Below, piece after piece: positions 1-41,277 of a stretch of 64,000 nt of DNA. The notes below the pieces were generated by a model. The model saw only the letters and a program-made list of their open reading frames with translations. It was not told where the DNA came from and did not search any database. The stretch covers positions 434,001 through 498,000 of the forward strand of contig JAQGDQ010000036.1 in NCBI GenBank assembly GCA_030141605.1, written 5' to 3'. The position numbers were made by a program, and so were the translations under genes. Position 1 is the stretch's first letter. Each line of letters begins with the position of its first letter. This stretch comes from Tubiluchus corallicola (lineage: Eukaryota > Priapulida > Priapulimorpha > Priapulimorphida > Tubiluchidae).

Positions 1-479
1 TAAAATGCAGTAAAATGCATGTGTGGCCTAGACGTTCTGCCATTTAGCTGTGTCTGGTGGGAAAAATTAGCACGCACGCAAACTTATTAGTAAATTTTGT
101 TTGAACAGTGTATGTGCTGTAAACTTAACAGTCTCAAAACGAGCTAAAATAGCCTTACACCCTAAATTTTGGTAGGCCCTCAGAGTCCAAATACGGGTAA
201 CGAATTAAACAGATAATACTATATAATTTATATTGTGTTTAGTAAACAGGATAATCAAATTTAGGTTAAATGCAAGTAAATTTTATTTCATTTTTTGTGT
301 ATTGCCAATAAGCAGCTAAGTTGTACACATAGTAATTTCGTTATTCACTATACATCCACAGACATAGGTGTACGAGTTGGGGTCTGAAGCCAAAGAAAGC
401 AAAACCCTAGGGTATTCAATCTATACAGTTACTCAAATTCTAAGCTCACTTTTAAATAAAAGATTACTTTAAAGTCTGG
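1..479. other. Left flanking DNA, no gene seen
   Basis: AT-rich sequence without an open frame or a recognisable RNA gene. I see no protein similarity here. It leads directly into the LINE relic that follows. Confidence 0.5.
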
Positions 480-1830
480 GGTAACTGAGATGGATTGAGG
501 CATTTTAGTTGATTGAACTCAGAAATGAGTCAGATTAGGTCCGTTATATTCGCAATATTGTCCTATGTTGTCAGGTGTGGCCCAAGGTTTAGTACTTGGC
601 CCCATTCTTTTTTTCATTTCTATTAATAACAACACATGTGTACCCCTATCTCCAATAAATTATTCGCAGATGATACCAAATTTTATTCTATTGTGAGTAT
701 AGTGGTGAGCTTCAAGATACACTGACTCGCTTTGGTGTCTGGTCTCTAAAGTAGTAGCTTTCTCTAGCTGCCGAGAAGTCTTCAGTTTTAAATATAGGGT
801 CGGACACTGATTTTGATTATGTGCTCGATAATATTATTCTTCCCACTGTCAGTAGTACGTGAGATTTGGATGTCATTATTGACGCTAGTTAAATTCATTT
901 TTAAGGAGCACTAAAATCGTTAAAAACGTATTTTATACTACTGATGAAACCTGTTCTTGAATATACCTTGCCAGAATGCATATCTTGGTCTTACCGATAA
1001 AATTGAACATGTGCAAAAACCATTTACACATTGGTTGCTTCTTAAGTATTCTAAAATGGATTGTCCATACAAAGAACGATTATGTACACTCAGTATGGAC
1101 CCAGCTAGAACTGAGAAGCTTATACAGCCTAATTATGGTTTTCAAAATCGTTAGAGTTGATCGAGGTTTAATTGATGCATTTGAATGTTGCAGTAATTCA
1201 CACTTAGTTCGGCCAGTACAAGAGGTCAACTTTATATAAACTTCTTCTTGACTATAGGTGTAACAAAACTGTAAGGCAAAACTCTTTCTTTGTCAGAACT
1301 ATATCGCTTTGGAATTCCCTTCCCTAACTCTCATGTTATCACAACTCCTTTGATCTTTAGCTTAATTCCTTCAAAACCTCTCTGAAAATTGTAATTTCAA
1401 TCATCATCTCAAAATTTTTCCACAGTTTAGGGAATGCTCTTCCTAATGGTCTACTGAATTCCCATGTACTTTTAAATATTAATTTTACAATAGTCACTAT
1501 AACGATTTATATGGTCTATCTGTAAGGAATTTATATGGTCCATCTGTAAGGTTGTTTATAAATTTTTCACCCAAGTGTCTTTTTTGCTTATATCTTTCAT
1601 AATTAGTTTATAAAATTTTAGATGATCAATACTTTTATTGTACTTACCTGAATGTGTAAAGTTGCTGTAAATGCGATTTTGTGCACCAGAATTTTTTGTG
1701 TTTTAAGTGCTGGTTGCTTCAGTTCAGCCCTTTTAACTATATGTAATAAATAAATAATTTATTTGTGCATTACTTCATTATTACTTTGTGTTAAAAGTGC
1801 AAGATAAAATTCGATTCAATTCAATTCAAT
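480..1830 (+). mobile_element. Decayed LINE (non-LTR retrotransposon), RT 3' half and 3' tail
   Basis: Reading three frames, the hallmarks of a non-LTR reverse transcriptase appear in order. At about 574-630 there is GVAQGLVLGPILFFISINN, the usual GxPQGSxLGPxLF block. At 660-689 there is LFADDTKFYS, containing the catalytic ADD. At about 950-975 there is a PVLEYTLPE stretch, then YKERLCTLSMDPARTEKLI at about 1070-1120, and an SLWNSLP-like end near 1300. Frameshifts and stops interrupt it throughout, so it is dead. The following AT-rich stretch ends at about 1812-1830 in a short TTCAA repeat, the kind of simple-repeat tail LINEs leave. A 24-bp unit (TTTATATGGTCYATCTGTAAGG) is doubled at about 1508-1553. 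The clade (Jockey/CR1-like) is an inference. Confidence 0.8.
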
Positions 1831-1864
1831 GATGAAATTACCCTAATAAATTGAACTGACTTGA

Positions 1865-31307
<29,443 letters not shown>

Positions 31308-31500
31308 CAGACATGAAGCTGTCCATTTTTGTATCTGTACTTTATAACTATTTATTTTAGTCTGCAATTTAAGGTTTACACTTTATTTATGAAAATTGCT
31401 ATGGCAATTACAGTTGACAAGCAAGAGAAACAACTACGTTCCGTCCATATGATTTAAAAGAAAGCATGTACACTGGTTGACTTTATATTTTTTATTAACT

Positions 31501-31506
31501 ATTAAA
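31501..31506 (+). terminator. Possible polyadenylation signal for TMEM67
   Basis: ATTAAA 194 bp after the stop codon, followed by a GT- and T-rich stretch (TGTTTGTGTTTTTATTTTGG). No AATAAA occurs between the stop and this point. The assignment is by position only. Confidence 0.35.
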
Positions 31507-31589
31507 TGTTTGTGTTTTTATTTTGGTGTAATTTTAATCTGTTTTTCTTCAAGCAGAAAATTATTTTCTATATGTATTAATTTGCAACG

Positions 31590-31650
31590 CTGTGGATTAA
31601 CTGTTGAGGAAGGCTGATCTTTGATCAAAGCATCACATTTCTTAAAGTGA
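31590..31650 (+). repeat. Short duplicated segment, copy 1
   Basis: TGTGGATTAACTGTTGAGG, GGCTGATC and CAAAGCATCACATTTCTT recur, with changes, about 1.1 kb downstream at 32693-32752 (TGTAGATTAATTGTCGAG, GTCTGATC, TAAAGCATCGCATTTCTT). Confidence 0.6.
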
Positions 31651-31674
31651 TTATCTATGTAATTAATTTGGGAT

Positions 31675-31725
31675 GGGTGATACAGGGTTATATATATATA
31701 TATAACTACAAACCCTGTATCACCC
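31675..31725. repeat. Perfect 15-bp inverted repeat with 21-nt AT loop
   Basis: GGGTGATACAGGGTT at 31675-31689 is exactly complementary to AACCCTGTATCACCC at 31711-31725. The loop is mostly TA repeats. It lies about 170 bp after the possible TMEM67 poly(A) signal, just before a TA/GATA microsatellite. It could be a small MITE end pair or a folded-back repeat. Confidence 0.85.
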
Positions 31726-31734
31726 AACCCATAT

Positions 31735-31792
31735 TAATATATATATATATATATATATATAGATAGATAAATAGATAGATAGATAGATATAA
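31735..31792. repeat. TA and GATA microsatellite
   Basis: A pure TA run to 31760 followed by GATAGATAAATAGATAGATA-type units up to about 31790. Confidence 0.9.
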
Positions 31793-32692
31793 GATTCAAG
31801 ACTACAGCTCCAACTATGGCACCATTTTATTGATCCACATATCAAATGAAAGGTTTCGATCTAGTGTCGTCTCATTGATGGCTTATTTTTCGAATTGGGG
31901 CCACCAGGACAAAGGGCGAAAAACCTCCAAAAGTGGCCCCTTTTTACCTGTTTTTTGGAAAACTTATACTTCTTATTTTTAGAGAACGGGAACGTCCCAG
32001 AGGGGTTGTGACTATGACGGTTGGATAGCCCATTCAGTGGTAGGTGTGACAGCCGCATTTAGATTTCACGTTAGAAGCCACGTTTTCTCGGAAGGATACC
32101 CAACAGGAAGAAGATATCTAGCTCTTTGGAAAGAGGAGGAACAGAGACGTGGGTTTCTTTTGAGGATGGCTCCAAGAGGATCGGCTATAAGTTGATTGGG
32201 GTTCCATTTCAGAATATTCTAGCATGAAAAACTGCTGATGCAAAGCCATTGTTCCATAGTACTCTGCCTTTAACAAAGCTTCAGTATAATTAAGCTGCTG
32301 GCAGTTAAACTTGTATCTGTTAAGAGTTAGCACACTACATTCAATACCGTCATTATGGTAGTAGCAAACAAAGACTACGTAGAATGTTCGCACATTGATA
32401 ATTGGTTGATGAGTCTAATAGTGTTTGTCACTGACACAGTTTCACATAGTGCAAAAGGTTTTTGCCTGGTTTCACTACGCTATTGTTTTTCTTGTTGTCA
32501 TTGCTGTTGTTGTAGTCATCAACATTGTCAGTGGTGGCAGCAGCATGATGAGGTGCAGTGTGGTGTGAGTGATATGTAATGTGGTATGGATTTTCATTAG
32601 TTTGTGCTCAAAATCATTTTGCAGGGTTTGACTATTAATATTAGTGTAATATTAATACACTAATAAGGTACATATGTAATAATTTATTAACA

Positions 32693-32752
32693 ATGTAGAT
32701 TAATTGTCGAGTGAGAGTCTGATCATTTGATAAAGCATCGCATTTCTTGATA
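32693..32752 (+). repeat. Short duplicated segment, copy 2
   Basis: Diverged copy of 31590-31650 in the same orientation. No coding frame. Confidence 0.55.
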
Positions 32753-33019
32753 CAAAACTATAATACAAAAAGCTAAAATAAATGTAAACCCAAAAATACA
32801 TCAAACACCAAGTCGGTGTCAGATGTTGAATTAAATCAGTTCATAATTCTGCAAGATTTGATATTTGTAAATAAAGATAAGTGTAGACGATGTGAAAATA
32901 TGTGACTTTTCTTTTCTTAATATTTATAAATAATAAGTCAGAATTTCAACAGGCTCCAATATTTCATGTATAATTAAAAGCAAATCATTCTTTTAATGTC
33001 ATTGCATTTATAAAAGTTT

Positions 33020-33460
33020 GTAACCCCCCGCCTACTACATAAGAAAATCAAAACATCATTAACAGGAAAACACATCAAAAATATAATCATAATTTATCGT
33101 TTTAGTGACTGGGCAACCCAAAAAGTCGAACTTTTTAGCGGCAAATCCAAATAGAAGGTGACAGAAATGGGAAATAGATGGCTGACAGAAAAGACCGACC
33201 TAAAGTAGCCAGAAAAGGTCGACTTTTGTGTCACCTGGTTGGCCCAAAAAATGTCCTCTGGGTGGACCAGACACAAATGGGCAACATAGAAATGGCAAAA
33301 AAGTCGATCTTTTCCAACTGCTATAAGTGAACCTAAATCAATCTTTTTGTGTTACCCTAAAAGGTCGATCTTTTTTCATGTCATCCTTCTACTTGACATT
33401 TCTGTGTCAGTTATCCGTTTTCTGTCTTCCATTAATAGGTAGTAGGTACTCCCAGCAAAC
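33020..33460. repeat. Palindromic GTCGA-rich repeat region
   Basis: Four near-palindromes of the form AAAA(G)GTCGAnCTTTT occur (33120-33136, 33217-33230, 33299-33313, 33359-33373), with GTGTCA or TGACAG words around them. The region is bracketed by CGCCTACTAC at about 33029 and its approximate complement GTAGTAGGTA at about 33441. A relict AGGTC/GTCGACCT tract follows at 34120-34200. It is probably a decayed MITE. Confidence 0.4.
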
Positions 33461-34439
33461 AAAATATTTTCACAGTTTCTTGAAAATGTTTCAAAAAGGG
33501 TCGTAAAAACATTTTATAAATACTTTATTAATATTAAAAGGTGTTATTTCCAAAATATTTTCTAGTTGTTTTAATAAAATATCTTAATAATATAGTGTCA
33601 ACATTGTTAAAACGTTTTAAAAATGTATTTGGTCTCCAAAATGTCTCATTGGTGTCATAAAATAATATTGATGATATAATAATGACAGCTAATAGTAATG
33701 GAGCAAAGGACACGTACATGTCCATGCTAGATCTTCATTCTCGAGATTCTCTAATTTATTCCTGCTGAAATACGATTTGTAATGATAGGTAACAAATCAC
33801 CATTGAATTGAATTAAAAGTTGAATGTGATTGTGGGCCTTAAACCGAAATGTTGTAACCTGTATTTGTTCAATTAAATTCCAAAATAAAAAATTACTTTA
33901 ATCTTTAATCTAGTGTTTTTATAATACACTAGATGTTACCAAATGTTAAACATTTTTAAGACTTCATTATAGTTTGAATGGGAGATACCTTTGAACAGCA
34001 TGTCGTCTAGAAAGATAACAATATAGCGTTCTAATTAAACCCAGATGTTTTTTCGGAAGGAGAAAGTGAAAGCAAGAGACAGAAAGAAGAGTTTTTAATT
34101 CTGTTTGGCCTATTTAGGAGTAGCACACGAAGGTCAGTATTTCTGGGTCACCCTAGATCGAGCAAAAAGGTCTAACGGACCTGTAGCCCAGTCGACCTAT
34201 TTTGGGGCACTAAAATGATCAATTATAAATATAGTTACCATATTTTGCTTTAATTTACAGTCAGAGTCACTCACTAAATAATTATATTATTTTTGATGTT
34301 AGAAACAACGCTTCACTTTAACTAATAATTCATAATAGCACTGCTAATGACCATCTCAGTTCAGTAACAGACTAATAAATCGTCTCTCGAAAAACAATAT
34401 TATGGCAGCAAAATATTATTTTTTTCTTTGATGGCTAGT

Positions 34440-34445
34440 TTTAAT
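34440..34445 (-). terminator. Possible polyadenylation signal for the zinc-finger gene
   Basis: ATTAAA on the minus strand, about 50 bp beyond the TGA stop at 34496-34494. The short distance makes it plausible as a minimal 3' UTR. Position is the only support. Confidence 0.3.
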
Positions 34446-34493
34446 TCCTATGTGACCGTGAAGACTATTGAATAACTTGCTGAGTATTCAATT

Positions 34494-37400
34494 TCACATT
34501 CTATGTGCAGTATCCAATCCAATTGCTTTCCCTGGAGGTAACAAAATTCTTGGTTTGTGTCTCAACTGTGATGAATGTTCTATAATATTACTGGATACCT
34601 TTGGTAACACACATTTTTGTTTTTCATTTTTTAATTCATTTGGTTGTTCTATAATGGATGACTTAATACTTGCATCTTTGTTTCCTACTTTTTCATCAGC
34701 TGTCAGTGGCATGCCATTCACTGTATTAATCTGTTGTGCATCAGTTTTTGCATAATCTTCTGGAACAGTATTACTATTGTAAGTAAGATGCTGTGCTGTT
34801 GCCAATGACGGGGTGAAAGTTGGAATGGAAGTAGCATTTACATGCAGAATATTTGACTGATCACCTATAGGTGATTCTTGGGTCTTATGTAGTGTATTTG
34901 TATTGGGTATTAAGGGTTGTGCAAAGGCTTGTGGGTAAATTGACATTTGTTCGATACTTGGTCCAGTGATGTAGTATGTGTGTGCAGGTTCTGAATGTTG
35001 AAATAAGGGAATGTACCCAGTAACTGCTTCAGCAGTACAATTACTATCATCTGCACGTGTATAAAATGTCTGGCCAACTTCGCTAACATTATAAAGTAAA
35101 TGCATAGCTGGTTGAGCAGAGTTTAAAGGCTCTACATTAACAACTATACTAGAACTTGACGAAGCATTGTTTGTTAATGAATTGACATTAGACTGCCTTT
35201 CATCTGTCAGGGTTTGCAATTCTGTACTTGAGTCTTTGTCTTCTTTAGTATTTGCTTTAGCTTTTGTTCTACCTCGCCTAGCAGTATCAGTGTTGTCAAT
35301 AGCATGTTTTTTCCGCTCATGTCTGCGCAAATGATGTTTATGACGGAAGATAAAACCACAAAATTCACATTCAAATTTTGGCACCTGACTAGTCTCATGA
35401 GATCTCATGTGAGCTCTACGCATAGTCTCAGTTTTAAACTTCCAAGGACAGTCACTATATATACAACTAAAAGGGCGACTTGGATCATGGACCCGCATAT
35501 GTTTTGTTAAATTAGATCTTTCTCCATAAGCATTGCCACAAATTTCGCAAATTAGGCAACCTTTAGAATGAATCTGTCGATGACTGTGTATTGCGGCATG
35601 ATTATCTGAGGTAAAATCACAAGTTGAACATTGAAACTTGTCTCCTGGCTTTAGATGTGTCCGTTTGTGTTGACTCAGATTAGATTTTGTCTTGAATGCT
35701 TTACCACATTTATCACAGATGCATGGTTTCTCATTGCTGTGGGTCACAAGATGCTTCTTCAAAGACTGTTGGAATGCAAACACTTTGCCACATTTTTCAC
35801 ACTTTATCTCTTTCGACTTCTTTTTGCAACGAGTACTATTAATTTTTGGGAATGACAAACTGGTAGTGTTGCTCTCTGCCTGTTGACTTAGCACATTGTT
35901 TCGGTTTCTCTCCTCACTTTTGCAATTAATTGAATTTTCATATTCACTCCCATATGTTGCTTCATCAAGTGTTTTGCGTCTGTTTATTCGATGTCTAACG
36001 TGAAGATGACGTGTTAATGGGTCTGATGCCCTAAACATTTTGTCACATAGAGGACACACATAATGCTTTCCAAATTTATCTAAATAAAACAAAATAACAA
36101 AAATGAAACATTAATTTGTTATTGTATAATTATATTTAGCAATACTTATCTCAATGGAGTTTTCCATTGTTTTTAAAAATGACAGGTTTACGGAATGGTG
36201 GCACATTAGTTGGTATCATATTTTCTATGCTTCAGAAGAATACACTTGCTAGGGTGAGCACCTGCCATGTGATTCACTACAGAGTTTCACATTCGACTTA
36301 TGGTGGATTATATAATATAAAAGCACAAACTCGATAAAAAATAAACTGACAAACTTGATTCACCAAAAGCAAAAAATAGTACTAATAATCTCTAGTTTAA
36401 CGTTTTGGATGGTTTATAATTGATAATGATCACTGCGCAGCTCTGCAAAAAAGTATGCTCCAGCACCTGGCACGACAGGTGTTTACATTGCATTTAACAG
36501 AATGACATCATTTGTTGTTCAAAATGAGCAAGCCCACGCGTGAAATGATTGTGACTTTAAATTGGTTTTGCTAATTACACGAGGTATTCATCACTAAACA
36601 TCCTAACATTTTTCTTAAAGATTAAAATAAGCTGAACTTCCTGAGAGCCTTGGTTTTTTCCTTAAGTAGCCCTGCCACACAAGTAGCCTTGGATTCTAGT
36701 TGCAGAATGACGAACTGTAGTAGGAAACGTTTGTTCTATGTAACCACCATTGTTGTTAATGTGACGATATAGCCATGCTATGCATGTAGGGTTGCCAGAT
36801 GTCGGATATGTCCCACATTTGATGATTTTGTCCCGTCCCGTACTGACCTTTCAGGGACATCCAAATGTTTCGTATTTATTTCATTTTCAAATTCAGTTTC
36901 ATTTTCATTTTAGCTACCAGTTGCGTAACTAAATTACGTAGTATTGTAAACAAAAGCAAGGCTGTGACTGCCTCCAGGTGCAGTTATGACAATTTGCTTT
37001 CAGCTGTTTACATTTACAAACACTGAATTACATTAACTTTGATTTGTTTGATACTAAATCACTAAGCTATTGCTGGGTGAACACATGTATATAAAAATAC
37101 ACCTGATAGTTAACACTGGCGGCCACTGCTAATACTAGTAGAATACCTAGTTTGCTCGCCAACTAAGGAAAGCAACGCTTACATAAGCGCTTTCTTGCAA
37201 TTATAAAATAAAAAAAATATGTACCGGGAAATTATTGCATACAGACACCGTCGTAATTTTCGCAAACAATTCAAACGCATTAATTTAATAATCTAAGGTT
37301 TACAATAATAACTGTTACTACAGTATGTTATCAAGAGGCGTTACTCACGTTCAACTTGATGATACAAAAAATCCTTTACATCTTTAAACTCTTTTCTACA

Positions 37401-37574
37401 CTCTCCACATATAGAAAAAGAATTAAAACCCAATGAAATTGTCTGTGCGACAGGTTTCTCCCAATGTTCAATAACTGCTGGAGATTTTCTATTTTCCGTT
37501 TTCACACCAGTAAATACACACTTCTCATCATGCGCCATGTCTGTTTGCCTTGACGTCCCATTGTGGGAACGCAT
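34494..37574 (-). CDS. C2H2 zinc-finger protein, eight fingers, two coding exons
   Basis: Probably a nuclear DNA-binding regulator. Exon 1 is 37574-37349 (donor C|GTGAGT) and exon 2 is 36079-34494 (acceptor TTATTTAG), giving 603 residues. The first ATG is at 37574; another, MAHDEK, is at 37538. The intron splits a histidine codon (C|AT), so the first finger (residues 56-76, C-x2-C-x12-H-x3-H) is completed only by splicing. Finger 2 is residues 84-109. After a 60-residue spacer, six fingers run from about 169 to 334: CEKC, CDKC, CSTC, CEIC, an unusual C-x4-C finger (CIYSDC) and CEFC. Linkers such as THSNEKP and VHDPSRP are TGEKP-like. The last 270 residues are Ser/Thr/Asn/Gln-rich and lack a recognisable domain. 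A lone N-terminal finger followed by a later array recalls ZFP64 and E4F1, but I do not assign orthology. It converges on TMEM67 and diverges from BANP. Confidence 0.9.
36521..36665 (+). repeat. Dispersed repeat family B, copy 1
   Basis: Matches 47971-48123 in the same orientation. Shared blocks are AAAATGAG, GATTGTGACTTTAAA, TTTGCTAATTACA, CTAACATTTT and AACTTCC(T/C)(G/A)AGAG(C/G)G. The 36521 copy is in the intron of the zinc-finger gene. No coding frame is shared. Confidence 0.6.
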
Positions 37575-37599
37575 TGGAATAACCAAAAATACGTATTTA

Positions 37600-39660
37600 T
37601 TATATTTTTGTTGGCATGACTTATTATTAATATTATCATGTTACTGAATAATAACTTTTTAATTGTAATAATTTGTTAAATTTGATTTTACATAAGCTAA
37701 TGATATTATAGATTTTTTTTCCGCTCATACCTACTCCTAGTTCCACTCATAGTTAAATTAAAAGTGACTTGTAGTTGTAGTGCATTTAAATGCAGACACT
37801 GTTCACTGTAATGTAGATGTTTGTCATTTAAATATAGACACTGTTCACTCGATCAAATGTGGTATTGTTCTCTTAACCATGGCAATACAATTATATGTGA
37901 AAAGTATAACGCTTTTATTATAGGTTTTTCCAGTTAAATGTAAAAGATAGTAACATCAAATTTGACATTAAATAAGACTATACGAACTTTCTTGTGCCAC
38001 CGATCGGTAACTAATCATCCATGTGTAGGCAATAATCACTTCAAACTCGACTTGGTACCGTAAGTGTAATTAACTAATCATCCAAATTTTATGTGATGAA
38101 AGATATGAGAATCAAGAAAATACCTCTTTTAAGATCTCTATGTTAATACAGCTTTACGAGCGAGAAGTGCACATTTTTTGCTAAATACCAATTTTGCCCC
38201 TTGGTTTTTACAATGCAAAAAGTAGCCGAAAGTAACTTTCAAATGCTAACAAATTATTCCAGATCATTGGTATCTTTTGTCTTATTTGCAAGCCTAAGAC
38301 TTTTATCGCTTGATATGTAAATGGCTTGCTGTACATGCACTGAATAGTGAATACATGTAACAATGCTGCTGTTTTGTTAAAAAAACTTAAAGCATTGCAT
38401 GACAGACAAAGAACGTAAAATTATTATAATGCAAACAAGAAAACTCAGCCAGAAAATTTACACGTACAGCCTAGCTATAAGTGCATCAGTCATGCAAAAT
38501 TATTGCTGACTATTCGGCCATCACGTTCGAGCTCTTTTTGCTTTGAGTAGAGCTAGAAACAAAAAATATACCATAATTATACAGTGCACGACTTCACGTG
38601 GCCAATAAAGATCTGCGTGATTATGTCTACGTCTGTATTCATATCTATGTCTATATTACTCATCCGGTAAGCTGTTGACCAAGTAACTCCTTTGGAAATG
38701 AAATGTAGTCTTCTCCTATATCGTATGATTATCGGATTCTCTATTTATCAGCATGAATTTTTTGTAACGCATATCGAAAACTTAAAGAAAGCTTAATTAG
38801 GCCTAGTCTAGATCAAGTACTAGTGTTCGAAAAGTCAATGTCTGCATGATTCTTATGCATTAAGTGTAATATAGCTGATGTGGAACAAATTATTTTTGTT
38901 CTAATAATAGAAAACTAATAGTTATTTTTTAACTTGGGTTTTTCACCCCTAATCAACAGTCTACGTAGGTGATGAATTTGTAAGACAGACAGAAATACGT
39001 ATACGCGCACTTTTAAACCTGCGGTATTTGACTGATTATGTCACAATTCGCATTCGGATGACCTAAAGCAACCATTGAATTTTCGTTACACGTCACAGAA
39101 TCATTATTCACTGTTGTCAATAGGATGACCTAGTGATATTTAAATGACTTGAATGTCGTGTTACATGCATTCACAGTGGAAAAAACCATAAATAAACCAG
39201 AATAGGTATGCACGCTGGAGTTTTATTTTCACTTTCGTTTTATTTGGTGTTCCACTCTTTTGTCTCAGGGACAAATTGCGGAAAATATGATTTTTGGCAA
39301 ATTCTACTACATTCGAGTGTTAAAAGCAAAATCTATATTGTGCGATGCAGGATTTCTAGAAACACGCAATTATTTAACACGTAAAAATAAATAGACCTAC
39401 TGTACAAAATTTAAGGAATTTAATCCACATACAACGGTGATTATAATGTCCTGTGCAGTTCGTTACACTTTTGCGGCATGCTAGGCCTATGTAGTACCCA
39501 TTTAGAATTACCATAGGGACCTATTTGTAGGAAAATTTGTTCATATATTTGCTAACTTGCCACTCTAATCTTAAATTAATGATGTTAAAAATTTTCTTTG
39601 CTTAGTGAATCGGAAGCAGCTTAATTTTGCAAAAAAACCTGTTTCCTTCTAAAAAATAAT
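37600..39660. other. Upstream of the zinc-finger gene, no gene seen
   Basis: AT-rich sequence with no open frame or RNA gene that I recognise. The promoter and any untranslated first exon of the minus-strand zinc-finger gene should lie here or in the adjoining gap. Confidence 0.5.
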
Positions 39661-40653
39661 NNNNNNNNNNNNNNNNNNNNNNNNNNNNNNNNNNNNNNNN
39701 NNNNNNNNNNNNNNNNNNNNNNNNNNNNNNNNNNNNNNNNNNNNNNNNNNNNNNNNNNNNNNNNNNNNNNNNNNNNNNNNNNNNNNNNNNNNNNNNNNNN
39801 NNNNNNNNNNNNNNNNNNNNNNNNNNNNNNNNNNNNNNNNNNNNNNNNNNNNNNNNNNNNNNNNNNNNNNNNNNNNNNNNNNNNNNNNNNNNNNNNNNNN
39901 NNNNNNNNNNNNNNNNNNNNNNNNNNNNNNNNNNNNNNNNNNNNNNNNNNNNNNNNNNNNNNNNNNNNNNNNNNNNNNNNNNNNNNNNNNNNNNNNNNNN
40001 NNNNNNNNNNNNNNNNNNNNNNNNNNNNNNNNNNNNNNNNNNNNNNNNNNNNNNNNNNNNNNNNNNNNNNNNNNNNNNNNNNNNNNNNNNNNNNNNNNNN
40101 NNNNNNNNNNNNNNNNNNNNNNNNNNNNNNNNNNNNNNNNNNNNNNNNNNNNNNNNNNNNNNNNNNNNNNNNNNNNNNNNNNNNNNNNNNNNNNNNNNNN
40201 NNNNNNNNNNNNNNNNNNNNNNNNNNNNNNNNNNNNNNNNNNNNNNNNNNNNNNNNNNNNNNNNNNNNNNNNNNNNNNNNNNNNNNNNNNNNNNNNNNNN
40301 NNNNNNNNNNNNNNNNNNNNNNNNNNNNNNNNNNNNNNNNNNNNNNNNNNNNNNNNNNNNNNNNNNNNNNNNNNNNNNNNNNNNNNNNNNNNNNNNNNNN
40401 NNNNNNNNNNNNNNNNNNNNNNNNNNNNNNNNNNNNNNNNNNNNNNNNNNNNNNNNNNNNNNNNNNNNNNNNNNNNNNNNNNNNNNNNNNNNNNNNNNNN
40501 NNNNNNNNNNNNNNNNNNNNNNNNNNNNNNNNNNNNNNNNNNNNNNNNNNNNNNNNNNNNNNNNNNNNNNNNNNNNNNNNNNNNNNNNNNNNNNNNNNNN
40601 NNNNNNNNNNNNNNNNNNNNNNNNNNNNNNNNNNNNNNNNNNNNNNNNNNNNN
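39661..40653. other. Assembly gap (993 N)
   Basis: A run of N between the divergent zinc-finger and BANP-like genes. Promoter or untranslated exon sequence of either gene could be hidden here. Confidence 1.
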
Positions 40654-41164
40654 TAGCTAGTCTATATATAGTTGAAATATCAGCAAAACTCGCCTACTAT
40701 CCCCCAGCTAGCGTGTTTGCTTTAAGGCGCATCGTGTAATTTTAGTGACCATTGCAAGTAATCACGGCAACAAAATTTATCGTGTTATACACACTTAAAA
40801 AGCGTATAAAATCCTCTACCTAACCATGTAAATTTATTGTCAGGTGTTTCCATCGATGATCGAGAAAATAATTAAAGAAAAATTCAAATCCGAGTTGATA
40901 CTTTTGGCAGAGATGCTTTCACGAGAATTTAAAGCGTTTGCCAGGTTATAACTTATAATTTGAAATTCGATATCGATCATAAGTCGTAAAATTTTCTTAT
41001 CGGTTGTCAAAAGATAGCATGTTAATTTCTTGTTGTTTAATGCTAATATACGGGCGCGCATTAGACCGGAGACGATGAGATGAATCCAATGTATTCATTG
41101 CTACCATACTACTCTGTGGTAATTGATCATGAATGCGTAATATCGTTGATTTTCGTAATCACAA

Positions 41165-41276
41165 TTGTGCCTGCTAGATGGCGACAAAAACAGTCCTGCT
41201 CTCAATAATCGGAGTCACGCAAATCAAACGAGAAGCCATCTTATCGCGAGTTCACAATTTTTGCGTTATCACTAAG
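41165..41276 (+). promoter_or_regulatory. Candidate promoter/5' untranslated exon of BANP-like gene
   Basis: The BANP-like start codon at 43881 is preceded directly by TTTTAG|G, so an untranslated exon further upstream is expected. At 41276 there is a good donor, ACTAAG|GTAAATG. In the 100 bases before it are AGATGGCG (41175) and GCCATCTT (41235), both YY1-type words, and TATCGCGAGT (41242-41251), eight of ten matches to the TCTCGCGAGA box that BANP itself binds in vertebrates. This is an inference from motifs; no transcript evidence. Confidence 0.3.
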
Positions 41277-41277
41277 G

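Larger units (their letters stand above)
31508..34430. other. Intergenic repeats between convergent TMEM67 and zinc-finger genes
   Basis: No gene seen. It holds a perfect hairpin, AT/GATA microsatellites, a short duplicated segment (about 31590-31650 and 32693-32752), a palindromic GTCGA-rich region and, near 33825-33890, a GGGCCTTAAACCGAAATGTTG-like sequence that resembles retroelement 3' ends. Open frames here, such as 32118-32393 minus, have no recognisable product. Confidence 0.5.

Noticed and set aside
32118-32393. 91-codon minus-strand frame between genes
   Set aside because: No recognisable domain. Surrounding sequence is repeat-derived.
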